NCBI RefSeq assembly: GCF_902712855.1
Contig: NZ_LR743507.1
Coordinates: 3,768,001-3,832,000, forward strand
Length of the DNA stretch: 64,000 nt
Direction of reading: 5' to 3'
DNA from: Variovorax paradoxus
Lineage (GTDB): Bacteria > Pseudomonadota > Gammaproteobacteria > Burkholderiales > Burkholderiaceae_C
Under the pieces are notes generated by a model that saw only the letters and a program-made list of their open reading frames with translations, did no database searches and was not told the origin of the DNA. A program made the position numbers and the translations under genes. Of the stretch, positions 17,009 through 24,172 are shown piece by piece. Position 1 is the first letter of the stretch. Every line of letters starts with the position of its first letter.

Positions 17009-17224
17009 CAGGACAAGGACGCGGTTGGGGCGACCTATCGGCAACAGCTTGGGGTCACATGAGATGGATGGAGTGGGACTCAAGCTGCTGGCGATAGGAC
17101 ACCTGAGGGGTGGCGTGCCACGAGTGAGACCATGAGGAAGTCATCACCGGAGGGTGGCTCCAGAAGCACGGCAGTTGGTCTCCCGCCGAAGGCGTTGTTA
17201 TGGGAATCAACTGGATCACCTTCA

Positions 17225-17276
17225 GGTGCATCTCTATGGTTTGATTTCTTCAGATGATCCTCATGAGAGATGCACC
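17225..17276. repeat. 11-bp perfect inverted repeat with 30-nt spacer
   Basis: GGTGCATCTCT and AGAGATGCACC flank a 30-nt AT-richer loop. It may be a structured RNA or a protein-binding site within the gene-free stretch. Confidence 0.45.
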
Positions 17277-17720
17277 CTTGGGGCATCCTCAGGAATCTTT
17301 AAGGAGGCTTCGCCTTGCCCCCAAACCCCCATGGTCGTTCCCAAACCTCAGGGGTCTAGGTCTGATGACCGGGGCGGACGCAGGTCCGGTGAAGTTGGAT
17401 GGGCGCCGGTCTCCGGCGCATGGCAATGGCGAAGGTCACCAAGTGGGGGCCGCAATCGCCGTGGCTGGGGCTTCCCGAGCAGGGCCAGGGGCTCACCAAA
17501 TGAAGGGGTCAATCGAGGAGGCCCGGCTGGCCCGCTCAGGGGCGCCACAAGGCGGCAATGAAGCCCACTCGCGCCACCCTGCATTGATTTACTTGAGAGC
17601 CTCAAACGGGCTCTAATGGGCCTTGGCGCTATGGCACAAATCCACAAGCGAAAAGACGTGCAAAGCTCGGGCCGCTTGGCTTGCCTATGATCGAGAAAAA
17701 TTCTGAGAGAGCAATTGGCG

Positions 17721-18101
17721 ATGGCAACACAGCACGAAACCCATCTGGCTGAAACCTACAAGTCAATGATCACCCTCTCTGTAGAGGGATTCAAATTCAG
17801 CGCATTGGCGAACGGCGGCGCATGCGTGGCGCTCTTGGCTTACTTGGGAAACGTTGCATCCAAAGGCGCTGCGACTCCCGACATGCGTCTCCCGATGGGG
17901 GCTTTCTTGGCTGGTTTGGTCTCCTGCGGTGGCGCCATGCTTTGCGCCTACGTAACACAGCTCACGTTATTTCGGGAAGAGCGTGACGGCACGGCCAAGT
18001 GGCGATGGCATAAGTGTTTCCTCTGGCTCAGCGTCGCGTTCTACGCAACCAGCATTGCCGCATTTGCTGTCGGTGCGTGGTGGGCCGTGCGCCGCTTTTG
18101 A
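17721..18101 (+). CDS. Small polytopic membrane protein of unknown function
   Basis: A 126-aa protein with three hydrophobic segments: about residues 22-45 (FKFSALANGGACVALLAYLG), 60-82 (MGAFLAGLVSCGGAMLCAYV) and 100-124 (FLWLSVAFYATSIAAFAVGA). The start is ATG 17721 after GAGAGAG; TTG 17715 adds two residues. No domain recognised. Membrane proteins of this size in prophages are often exclusion or holin-like factors, but nothing here proves it. Confidence 0.65.
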   Translation: MATQHETHLAETYKSMITLSVEGFKFSALANGGACVALLAYLGNVASKGAATPDMRLPMGAFLAGLVSCGGAMLCAYVTQLTLFREERDGTAKWRWHKCFLWLSVAFYATSIAAFAVGAWWAVRRF

Positions 18102-18161
18102 CGGTCAGCATCAGAGGTCGCGAATCACGCGAAGTATCGAGAGCTTGCGGCATGGCTAGTA

Positions 18162-18455
18162 CTACCTGCGGGCTTCGATCAGCGCCGACACGCGCTCCAT
18201 CAGTTCGTCCGCTAGTCCCGCAGGGTCGTTCAGGAGACGCTCGACAGGAAAACTTCCGAGGCCTGTGGCGCCGTAAGCAACGCGAACCGAAGGGAACCCG
18301 TCACCAAGCTCTTGCGCTGCGTCGTGGAGACATTCAGAGATGGTCTCCAAGGCATCAGCGGATTCGCCGAACAGTTCACCCCCAATGGTGAGGCGATAGT
18401 TATAGAGCCCTGGACGGAGCTTGCGTATGTCGAGTGATGGTTCCATGCGAGGCAT
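18162..18455 (-). CDS. Small protein of unknown function
   Basis: A 97-aa mostly soluble protein (LRPGLYNYRLTIGGELFGES, then a helical C-terminus). ATG 18446 (MEPSLD) is an equally good start. It begins just after the resolvase terminator, on the same strand, so it is probably transcribed separately. No family recognised. Confidence 0.55.
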   Translation of the reverse strand: MPRMEPSLDIRKLRPGLYNYRLTIGGELFGESADALETISECLHDAAQELGDGFPSVRVAYGATGLGSFPVERLLNDPAGLADELMERVSALIEARR

Positions 18456-18464
18456 TGTCCAATG

Positions 18465-18485
18465 AGAAAAGCCCCTTTCGGGGCT
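18465..18485 (-). terminator. Terminator after the resolvase gene
   Basis: On the minus strand AGCCCC-GAAA-GGGGCT is followed by TTTTC, 25 bp after the stop of the serine recombinase gene. Confidence 0.75.
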
Positions 18486-18509
18486 CGTTCGGGTTGACGC
18501 TGGGACGCC

Positions 18510-19103
18510 TCAGGCCGAAGCCTTCAGGTACTCGTACACGCTGGCCCGAGAGATGCCGAGGGAGGCCGCGATGTCGGTCTTGGGGATGCCACGTGCAGCC
18601 ATGTCACGGAGCGATGCAGCGGCTTCAGCATCTAGCGCCGGCTTGCGACCCTTATAAACGCCCTGGGTCTTGGCAATGGCGATGCCCTCGCGCTGACGTT
18701 CCTTGATGAGGGCACGCTCGAACTGGCCCACGGCACCGAGGAGTTGGAGCATCAGCGTTGCCATCGGGTCATCGTTGCCCGTGAAAGTCATCCCCTCCTT
18801 CACGAACGACACCGATACTCTGCGCCCCGTGAGGTCCTCTACGACCGCTTGAAGGTCTTTGAGGGAGCGCGAGAGGCGGTCCATGGAGTGAACATACAGG
18901 TGGTCCCCCTCGCGGACGAACTCACGCATGGCCTTCAGTTGCGGGCGGTCGGTGTCCTTGCCGCTGGCTTTGTCAGTAAAGACCTTGTCCAGGTCCACCC
19001 CGTCAAGCTGGCGGGCATCGTTCTGGTCCACGCTGGACACCCGGACATAGCCGATGCGCTTGCCGGTGGCGGGATGCGTGGGGGTCTTGGACTGTGCGTT
19101 CAT
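18510..19103 (-). CDS. Serine recombinase, resolvase/invertase family
   Basis: A 197-aa protein of normal size for Tn3-type resolvases. The catalytic N-terminus has YVRVSSVDQ (nucleophile Ser23), then DRPQLKAMREFVREGDHLYV and HSMDRLSRSLKDL, the conserved Arg box; LGAVGQFERALIKERQREGI leads into the E helix. The C-terminus GIPKTDIAASLGISRASVYE is the helix-turn-helix. It may resolve multimers of the element, invert a segment or control a promoter. Upstream DNA (19126-19244) has TGTC...GACA sites that could be its res or operator. Confidence 0.93.
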   Translation of the reverse strand: MNAQSKTPTHPATGKRIGYVRVSSVDQNDARQLDGVDLDKVFTDKASGKDTDRPQLKAMREFVREGDHLYVHSMDRLSRSLKDLQAVVEDLTGRRVSVSFVKEGMTFTGNDDPMATLMLQLLGAVGQFERALIKERQREGIAIAKTQGVYKGRKPALDAEAAASLRDMAARGIPKTDIAASLGISRASVYEYLKASA

Positions 19104-19125
19104 GGCGGTATCGCTCCTAGGGATA

Positions 19126-19244
19126 TGTCTGAATGAAGTCTAAGAGCAATTTTGGAATGTGTCAAACAAATCGAATGAACACCCTATCCAGACACAAAAC
19201 ACGGGCGCTGCATGTGTCTACTGAGGGTGTACGTTAGATGGACA
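19126..19244. promoter_or_regulatory. Candidate res/operator region of the serine recombinase
   Basis: Between the divergent resolvase and HEPN-motif genes are GTGTC...GACAC (19159-19195, 37 bp), TGTC...GACA (19215-19244, 30 bp) and a lone TGTCTGA (19126-19132). Paired inverted half-sites about 30-37 bp long upstream of a resolvase gene fit res subsites, though the match to known consensus sequences is loose. Confidence 0.4.
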
Positions 19245-19308
19245 GTGTGGGTAAGCTTCCGCGCACACTAATATTTGGAACGCCAACCCGGAATCCGCAT
19301 AGCAAGAA

Positions 19309-20346
19309 ATGAAAAAGACTAACTTCACGGCTTTTTACCCATCAAGACGCTATTGGGCTGACAGTGCGATCGACTTCTCCGACCAGACGAAGCAACACTG
19401 GTTTCTTAATCAGATGAAGGATGAAGTGTTCGAGGGGAACACAGGTCAGGTGACGTTGAAAGTTTGCCGCGATGGCCGAATCATGCTAAGAGTCGAAGCA
19501 CTGGAACGCGAATTCGCACCGAACGAGGTGGAGCCCATCGAGCAGATGGTAGGAAGGTGGGGCCAATACCTCGACCACATGAACGCCTTCTACCTTCTCT
19601 TCGACTCGGCAATGCTCGAACTGAAGCAATACGCGCTCTTCAATCTGCACGAGATTACGCACCGCGACGCTTTTCGTGTGACCTTTGAAAACGGCGTTTG
19701 GGGTGGCGAAAACATGGCGATGGAAAGCATTGCATCGACCTTCCAATCGGACCGGTTCGCGGCCCCCGGTTTCAATGCGATGCCCAACCCTGCAGCACTC
19801 CCGTTGGAGCACGACCCGCGTTTCTCAAACCGCTATGTTGTCGATCGTTCTGTCTTTGAAAACGCGTTCTCCCGCTTCAGTGTTGCCATCGACAATCCCG
19901 GCCTTGTCGAGAAGCTTGCTCTGTACGCAAAGAGCCTCAGTGAATACAAGGCAGGCAATTACGAAACAGCCTTGGTCCTTTCGTGGTTCGTTATCGAATC
20001 CACACTCAATGCGCTTTGGAGCAAGCACCTCGACTCGTTGAACCGCGATCTCCCCGACCGGCGGAAGAGGATCAATGCAGACCGCCGCGCTACGCTGGCG
20101 ACCGGAAGGGATTACACCAGCAGCGTGAAGTCCAACATGCTGGAACTTTGGGCGGTTTTGTCGCCTGAGCTATTCCGGGACATTGATACCGTGCGCGGGT
20201 ACAGGAACGGCGTTGTTCATGACGAGCGGTTCCAGTCGAATGCTGAGAAGACGCAGCTTGCGCTCAAGACGGCACAAGAAATGATCTATGAGCGTTGGGA
20301 CTTTCGATTCACCCCTAGCCTTTCCTACTCCGTAAACGGGCTCTGA
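19309..20346 (+). CDS. HEPN-motif protein, candidate defence effector
   Basis: A 345-aa protein. The C-terminal domain has YKAGNYETALVLSWFVIEST (HEPN helix 1) and, after a basic linker, R296-G-Y-R299-N-G-V-V-H304-D, the R-N-x3-H signature of HEPN ribonucleases. The N-terminal 200 residues are mixed alpha/beta, rich in aromatics, and not recognised; they could be a sensor, as in ApeA-type proteins. Transcribed away from the resolvase gene. Base composition is lower in GC than the core genome, supporting acquisition. The nuclease role is inferred from the motif. Confidence 0.72.
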   Translation: MKKTNFTAFYPSRRYWADSAIDFSDQTKQHWFLNQMKDEVFEGNTGQVTLKVCRDGRIMLRVEALEREFAPNEVEPIEQMVGRWGQYLDHMNAFYLLFDSAMLELKQYALFNLHEITHRDAFRVTFENGVWGGENMAMESIASTFQSDRFAAPGFNAMPNPAALPLEHDPRFSNRYVVDRSVFENAFSRFSVAIDNPGLVEKLALYAKSLSEYKAGNYETALVLSWFVIESTLNALWSKHLDSLNRDLPDRRKRINADRRATLATGRDYTSSVKSNMLELWAVLSPELFRDIDTVRGYRNGVVHDERFQSNAEKTQLALKTAQEMIYERWDFRFTPSLSYSVNGL

Positions 20347-20742
20347 AAAAATCATGAGCAGCAAAGCGGCAGGGAGACCCGCCGATCGGGTTAACACCAT
20401 GGCGGTCCGCTTGGCCCGCTAAAGGACGCCGATGAGGCCACCGTATGGGCAGCCTGTTTCCTCAGGTGATGGGCTTTCCATGCGACCAAGGGAATGCATG
20501 TCACATCGCCTTAGCTGCCGCCGTGGTGAGGGCCGTTCGCGGCGACTGACTTCAGCGGTGGTCGCCATTGGCCTATTACACGCCAGCGGGTGCCCACGCG
20601 GTCCGCGTGCGTTGACGGGCACGGTATGCGGGTGGGCGCACACAAGGGGGCCAGGGGGATTTGGCGCCCGGATTTCTTCGAGGGGCTTTCACATTTTTGC
20701 GATGAAACCAAAATGGCTTGAGACCTCGCACAGTCCCGAACG
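20347..20742. other. 396-bp gene-free stretch
   Basis: The open frames here on either strand show no protein-like conservation or plausible start signals. No RNA gene or terminator with a T tract is obvious. Confidence 0.5.
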
Positions 20743-21411
20743 TTAGTCCTTATCGTCCGCCGCTTGCTTGACCTTCAAATACTGCAATGCGGCGAAGCAA
20801 ACCTCAAGGTCGGCGCGTGTTGTCTCGTCGCTGATTGACTGGCGGTCCAGATCGAAGTCGGACTTCAGTTCGTAGACGACGCTCTCCATGATCCGTAGAA
20901 GACTCCCCGTGCAGGTTGGTCCATTCAGGTCACTTACCAGCATCGCGAGGAACTTGCGCTGGTCTTCGGTGAAAGAGTCAGGATCTGCGTTCATTGGCGG
21001 GACGTGCGAAAGGGTGTAGGGGCGCAGATCATCGCACGGCGCAGGCTGGATTCGCTCGCACCGCTCGGGCGGTCTAGAGGTGTTGCCAAGGGTCGCCGGG
21101 ATGAGTCTCCCCGACGCAGTGAGGCGGACGACTTGGCACCTCCCGTTGTCGAGGTCCCTGCGTTGAGCGAGCAATCCGACCCGGACCAACTTTGCAACGT
21201 GCCGCGATGTGGTCTGCCTCGTAAAGCCGGTGACCCTGCATATTTCGATCTGCGAGCAGGGGCTCGTACGCACGACCGCGATGAAGGTCAGCATCTGTCT
21301 AGCGGTGATGCTCGGCGCGGCCTTGCGCATTTCTGCGGTAACGCGCTCATAGCTCACGAGGCCAATGTTAGGGGCAGCAGCACCAGTAAACGGTGCAGAT
21401 GCCGAATCCAT
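20743..21411 (-). CDS. Winged-helix transcriptional regulator, MarR-like
   Basis: A 222-aa protein. Residues about 25-95 are a MarR-type winged helix: AAPSITARQMLTFIAVVRTS, QIEICRVTGFTRQTTSRHVA (recognition helix), KLVRVGLLAQRRDLDNGRCQ (wing). The C-terminal half (DSFTEDQRKFLAMLVSDLNG onward) is helical and of unknown role. ATG 21411 is preferred because AAAGG lies 7 nt upstream; GTG 21426 is also open. It follows the 84-aa gene closely in one operon. A 22-bp palindrome at 21765-21786 is a candidate operator. Confidence 0.75.
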   Translation of the reverse strand: MDSASAPFTGAAAPNIGLVSYERVTAEMRKAAPSITARQMLTFIAVVRTSPCSQIEICRVTGFTRQTTSRHVAKLVRVGLLAQRRDLDNGRCQVVRLTASGRLIPATLGNTSRPPERCERIQPAPCDDLRPYTLSHVPPMNADPDSFTEDQRKFLAMLVSDLNGPTCTGSLLRIMESVVYELKSDFDLDRQSISDETTRADLEVCFAALQYLKVKQAADDKD

Positions 21412-21429
21412 GGGTGTGCCTTTCACGTC

Positions 21430-21684
21430 TTAGCTGTAGCTCAGTTCCTCACGCATGAACAGCAGCAACCAAGACGCGGCCTCACCGGACTTGCAGGCGT
21501 CGCCGCTTGGGCCGCCCAAGGACTCCACGGCTCTGAAGATTCGTTCACACGGAATAAGGCAACCGCTGTACCACTCAGAGACATCATGATGGAACGCGAC
21601 GAATGCGCCCGCTAACAGGACCGCGCCATGGGGGTCAGCGTCGGCTTCGAGTATGAAATTTTCGGGGTGTAGATCAGATGCCAT
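21430..21684 (-). CDS. Small protein of unknown function in the regulator operon
   Basis: An 84-aa acidic protein (MASDLHPENFILEADADPHG at the start; three Cys). It ends 19 bp before the regulator's ATG and is probably co-transcribed with it. No domain recognised. Confidence 0.6.
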   Translation of the reverse strand: MASDLHPENFILEADADPHGAVLLAGAFVAFHHDVSEWYSGCLIPCERIFRAVESLGGPSGDACKSGEAASWLLLFMREELSYS

Positions 21685-21764
21685 GAAGGGCTCTCAAGGG
21701 AGGTTTCGGGGCACGTCGAACTGACGTGACCGGCCAAATGATCGTCAGGAAAACAGGCTATCGC

Positions 21765-21786
21765 TATACGCGCAAATACGCGTATA
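21765..21786. promoter_or_regulatory. 22-bp palindromic operator candidate
   Basis: TATACGCG-N6-CGCGTATA, a perfect 8-bp inverted repeat, lies in the 263-bp spacer between the leftward regulator operon and the rightward HEPN-motif gene. Its symmetry and position fit a dimeric winged-helix regulator controlling both directions. Confidence 0.65.
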
Positions 21787-21947
21787 AAACGGCTGTGATA
21801 GAGTTGAATCTATTGCAAGAAACAGCGATGCCCCTTGCTATTTGGCGAGCACAGGTACTCTCCCTTTCGAAACCATTTCGTTTTCGAGATGATTTGCAAA
21901 TCGGCCAAGAGCACTAGGCCAAAAACGAGGATCATCAAGAATCACTC

Positions 21948-22697
21948 ATGCCTTATGCAGAACCACCGAAGTCAGATAAATTCATATCTGTAGTCACGCA
22001 GTTTAAGACGCTCCCCGATCCATACACGGTACGGACGAACGTCAACAAGGCGACCGGAGAAATACATCGCACGTACTTCTACAAGCGCAAAGCCTGTTAT
22101 CGAGTCGTTCTTGACAGTCCCTTGGCGAAACAGTTGGCGGGCTACACGCTGATAGAGAAGGACCTCAGAAGCGCGCTAATCTGGATCGAGAAAATTGCTG
22201 CTCTTGCTGATCCTCGTCCCGCCGAACAACGCGCCTACTTCGGCCAAGGTAAAGACCGAGAGACATACAACATCATCAAAGGCTTGATGGTTGCCACGCT
22301 GACTTTCTACGGAAAGTGCTTCGCAAAAACTGGCGCTCGTAGAATCAAGCTCGAACGATCTCAGTTGGACCCTCGTTTCCATAAAATTCATGACAATGTG
22401 ATGGAGTACCGCCACAACTTTGCGGCTCACAGCGGTGACTCCCCAATTGAACGAGTTGAGATTGCCCTAGTCTTTCCGCAGAATCCTCGGACGATCGCAG
22501 AACCCAATCTCTACCGGGAACTTATGCAACCAGACCACATCGAGAGCTCGAATGGTCAAATCCAAACTAAAGAGCTAATCGAGCACGTGCAGAGCTTTGT
22601 GAATCAGAAGATCAATTTTTTGATCGAGAAGATTTTGCGCGAGGAAGTCGCACCCCCTGGGCGCGAAGGGTGGACCAAGAAGGCAAGAGGCGGCTAG
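21948..22697 (+). CDS. Second HEPN-motif protein, unknown function
   Basis: A 249-aa protein starting at ATG 21948. It has DLRSALIWIEKIAALAD (a helix-1-like segment), a long helical middle and, near residue 155, M-E-Y-R155-H-N-F-A-A-H161-S, an R-X5-H HEPN-like motif with the Asn that often follows. The C-terminus is basic. GC content is below that of the flanking core genes. It is the last gene before attR and faces away from the regulator operon across the palindrome at 21765. A toxin or sensor role is possible but not shown. Confidence 0.65.
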   Translation: MPYAEPPKSDKFISVVTQFKTLPDPYTVRTNVNKATGEIHRTYFYKRKACYRVVLDSPLAKQLAGYTLIEKDLRSALIWIEKIAALADPRPAEQRAYFGQGKDRETYNIIKGLMVATLTFYGKCFAKTGARRIKLERSQLDPRFHKIHDNVMEYRHNFAAHSGDSPIERVEIALVFPQNPRTIAEPNLYRELMQPDHIESSNGQIQTKELIEHVQSFVNQKINFLIEKILREEVAPPGREGWTKKARGG

Positions 22698-22756
22698 CCA
22701 AACGCTACCTTGTCGGCCGCGCCCCTGTTAGGATCAGATCGGCTGTGCAACCAAAT

Positions 22757-22766
22757 TGTAGAACCT
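22757..22766. repeat. Candidate integrase arm site near attR
   Basis: TGTAGAACCT matches the tandem pair at 7523-7546 inside the other end of the element. Confidence 0.45.
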
Positions 22767-22827
22767 AGTCTTAACCCAGTCCCCGTAAGTCATTGATTTT
22801 ATTGACCATAAGGGATTCGAGGGCGGC

Positions 22828-22845
22828 GGTAAGGCTCGTCAACCT
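22828..22845 (+). repeat. attR core, 18-bp direct repeat
   Basis: Exact copy of GGTAAGGCTCGTCAACCT (7443-7460). The SRP RNA body is absent here, so this is the distal junction of the element; conserved chromosomal sequence resumes after it. Confidence 0.88.
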
Positions 22846-22856
22846 CTTCAAAGTCA

Positions 22857-22882
22857 CGTTTCATTCCACGCGAAATGAAACG
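22857..22882. repeat. Perfect 9-bp hairpin after attR (native SRP RNA 3' flank)
   Basis: CGTTTCATT and AATGAAACG flank an 8-nt loop. In the uninterrupted chromosome it would begin 12 nt after the SRP RNA end, so it could be the original terminator or processing hairpin. No T tract follows on the plus strand. Confidence 0.5.
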
Positions 22883-22933
22883 GGGCTTGCAAAAACTCTC
22901 GGCGAAAAGCGAAATTCCGACGGCACGAGGCCT

Positions 22934-24172
22934 TCACAGGTCCAGCCGCTGGATGACGCCGCGCGCCGCTGCGACACCGCTGGCCATCGACGCCGTCAGC
23001 AGATAGCCGCCTGTCGGCGCTTCCCAGTCGAGCATCTCCCCTGCCACGAACACGCCGGGCAGTGCATTGGCCATCAGTTGCACATCGAGCGCATCGAAGC
23101 GCACGCCGCCGGCGGTGCTGATCGCCTCATCCACGGGTCGGGTCGCGACCAGCTTCAGCGGCACCGCCTTGATCGTGGCGGCCAGTTGCGTTGCATCCGC
23201 CATTGCGTCGCGGCTCAGCACTTCGTGCAGCACACCGGCCTTGATGCCGTCAAGGCCCAGGCGGCTCTTCAGGTGGCTGCTCAGCGAGCGAGCGCCGCGG
23301 GGATGCCTGACGGCCGCCAGCACCTGTTCGGCGCTGCGGTCGGGCAACAGGTCGAGCAGCAGAGTGGCACTGCCGTTTGCGGCGATCTCGTCGCGCAGCA
23401 GCGCGGAGGCTGCGTAGATCAGGCTGCCTTCGATGCCCGTCGCCGTCGCCACGAACTCGCCCTTGCGCGCAAAGTGCCGTCCCTGGCTGTCGGTGAACGA
23501 GACCGCCACCGACTTGAACGGCTGGCCGGCGAAGCGGCTCGAGAAGTGTTCGGTCCAGCCGCTGCCGTCGAAGCCGCAGTTGGCAGGCCGCAGCGGCGCG
23601 ACGTCCACGCCCCGCGCCTGCAGCCACAGGGCCCAGGCGCCGTCGGAGCCGAGCCGTGCCCAGCTCGCGCCGCCCAGCGCGAGCACGACCGCATCGGCCT
23701 TCGCAGTGACTTCGCCCGCAGGTGTTGCAAACCGCAGGGCGGACAGATCGACCGCGCCTTCGCCGAGCCAGCGATACCGCATGTGAAACTGCACGCCGGC
23801 CGCGCGCAGCCGCTGCAGCCACGAACGCAGCAACGGCGCGGCCTTCATGTCCTTCGGAAATACCCGTCCCGAGGTGCCGACGAAAGTCTCGACGCCCAGC
23901 CCCGTCGCCCAATCGCGGACCTGCTGCGGACCGAACTGCGCGAGCATCGGCTCGAGCTCGGCGCGCCGATCGCCGAAGCGCCCCATGAACGCGTCGAGCG
24001 GTTCGGAATGCGTGAGGTTGAGCCCGCCGCGCCCGGCCAGCAGGAACTTGCGCCCCACCGAGGGCATGGCGTCGTACACGTGCACCTGTGCACCGGACGC
24101 GCTCAACACTTCCGCCGCCATCAGCCCGGCGGGTCCGCCGCCGATCACGGCAACGACAGGAGAAACAGTCAT
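22934..24172 (-). CDS. HI0933/YhiN-type flavoprotein (TIGR03862-like NAD(P)/FAD-dependent oxidoreductase)
   Basis: A 412-aa protein. FAD dinucleotide-binding motif at the N-terminus (VAVIGGGPAGLMAAEVL), then GRKFLLAGRGGLNLTHSEP, typical of the HI0933 family; VFPKDMKAAPLLRSWLQRL follows; the C-terminal FAD site is GVFVAGEMLDWEAPTGGYLL. Substrate unknown. The start is ATG 24172 (MTVSPVVAVIGGG); upstream codons overlap the helicase gene. Its ATG overlaps the stop of the AddA-like gene, so it is the last gene of that operon. Confidence 0.88.
   Translation of the reverse strand: MTVSPVVAVIGGGPAGLMAAEVLSASGAQVHVYDAMPSVGRKFLLAGRGGLNLTHSEPLDAFMGRFGDRRAELEPMLAQFGPQQVRDWATGLGVETFVGTSGRVFPKDMKAAPLLRSWLQRLRAAGVQFHMRYRWLGEGAVDLSALRFATPAGEVTAKADAVVLALGGASWARLGSDGAWALWLQARGVDVAPLRPANCGFDGSGWTEHFSSRFAGQPFKSVAVSFTDSQGRHFARKGEFVATATGIEGSLIYAASALLRDEIAANGSATLLLDLLPDRSAEQVLAAVRHPRGARSLSSHLKSRLGLDGIKAGVLHEVLSRDAMADATQLAATIKAVPLKLVATRPVDEAISTAGGVRFDALDVQLMANALPGVFVAGEMLDWEAPTGGYLLTASMASGVAAARGVIQRLDL

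Larger units (their letters stand above)
16937..17720. other. 784-bp region without a convincing gene
   Basis: It contains the terminator at 16975-17008 and an 11-bp perfect inverted repeat with a 30-nt spacer (GGTGCATCTCT 17225-17235, AGAGATGCACC 17266-17276). Open frames on both strands have no recognisable protein pattern. It could hold a degraded gene, a phage-type control region or a small RNA. Confidence 0.5.
7443..22845. mobile_element. 15.4-kb integrative element in the SRP RNA gene
   Basis: Bounded by an exact 18-bp direct repeat (7443-7460 and 22828-22845). The left copy is the 3' end of the SRP RNA gene, with a tyrosine integrase gene about 115 bp inside it. Cargo includes phage-type genes (antirepressor, 1571-aa ejection-like protein), a serine resolvase, a winged-helix regulator and several HEPN-motif proteins. 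dnaX and the flavoprotein gene lie just outside. No capsid, portal, terminase or tail genes are visible, so it is a satellite-like island or a reduced prophage, not a full phage. Confidence 0.88.

Noticed and set aside
17154..17616. Plus-strand ORFs of 120-135 aa in the gene-free phage stretch
   Set aside because: No ribosome-binding site, no known pattern, biased Gly/Arg composition; not supported as genes.
20432..20746. 104-aa plus-strand ORF after the 345-aa HEPN-motif gene
   Set aside because: Composition looks non-coding and no start signal or domain is visible.
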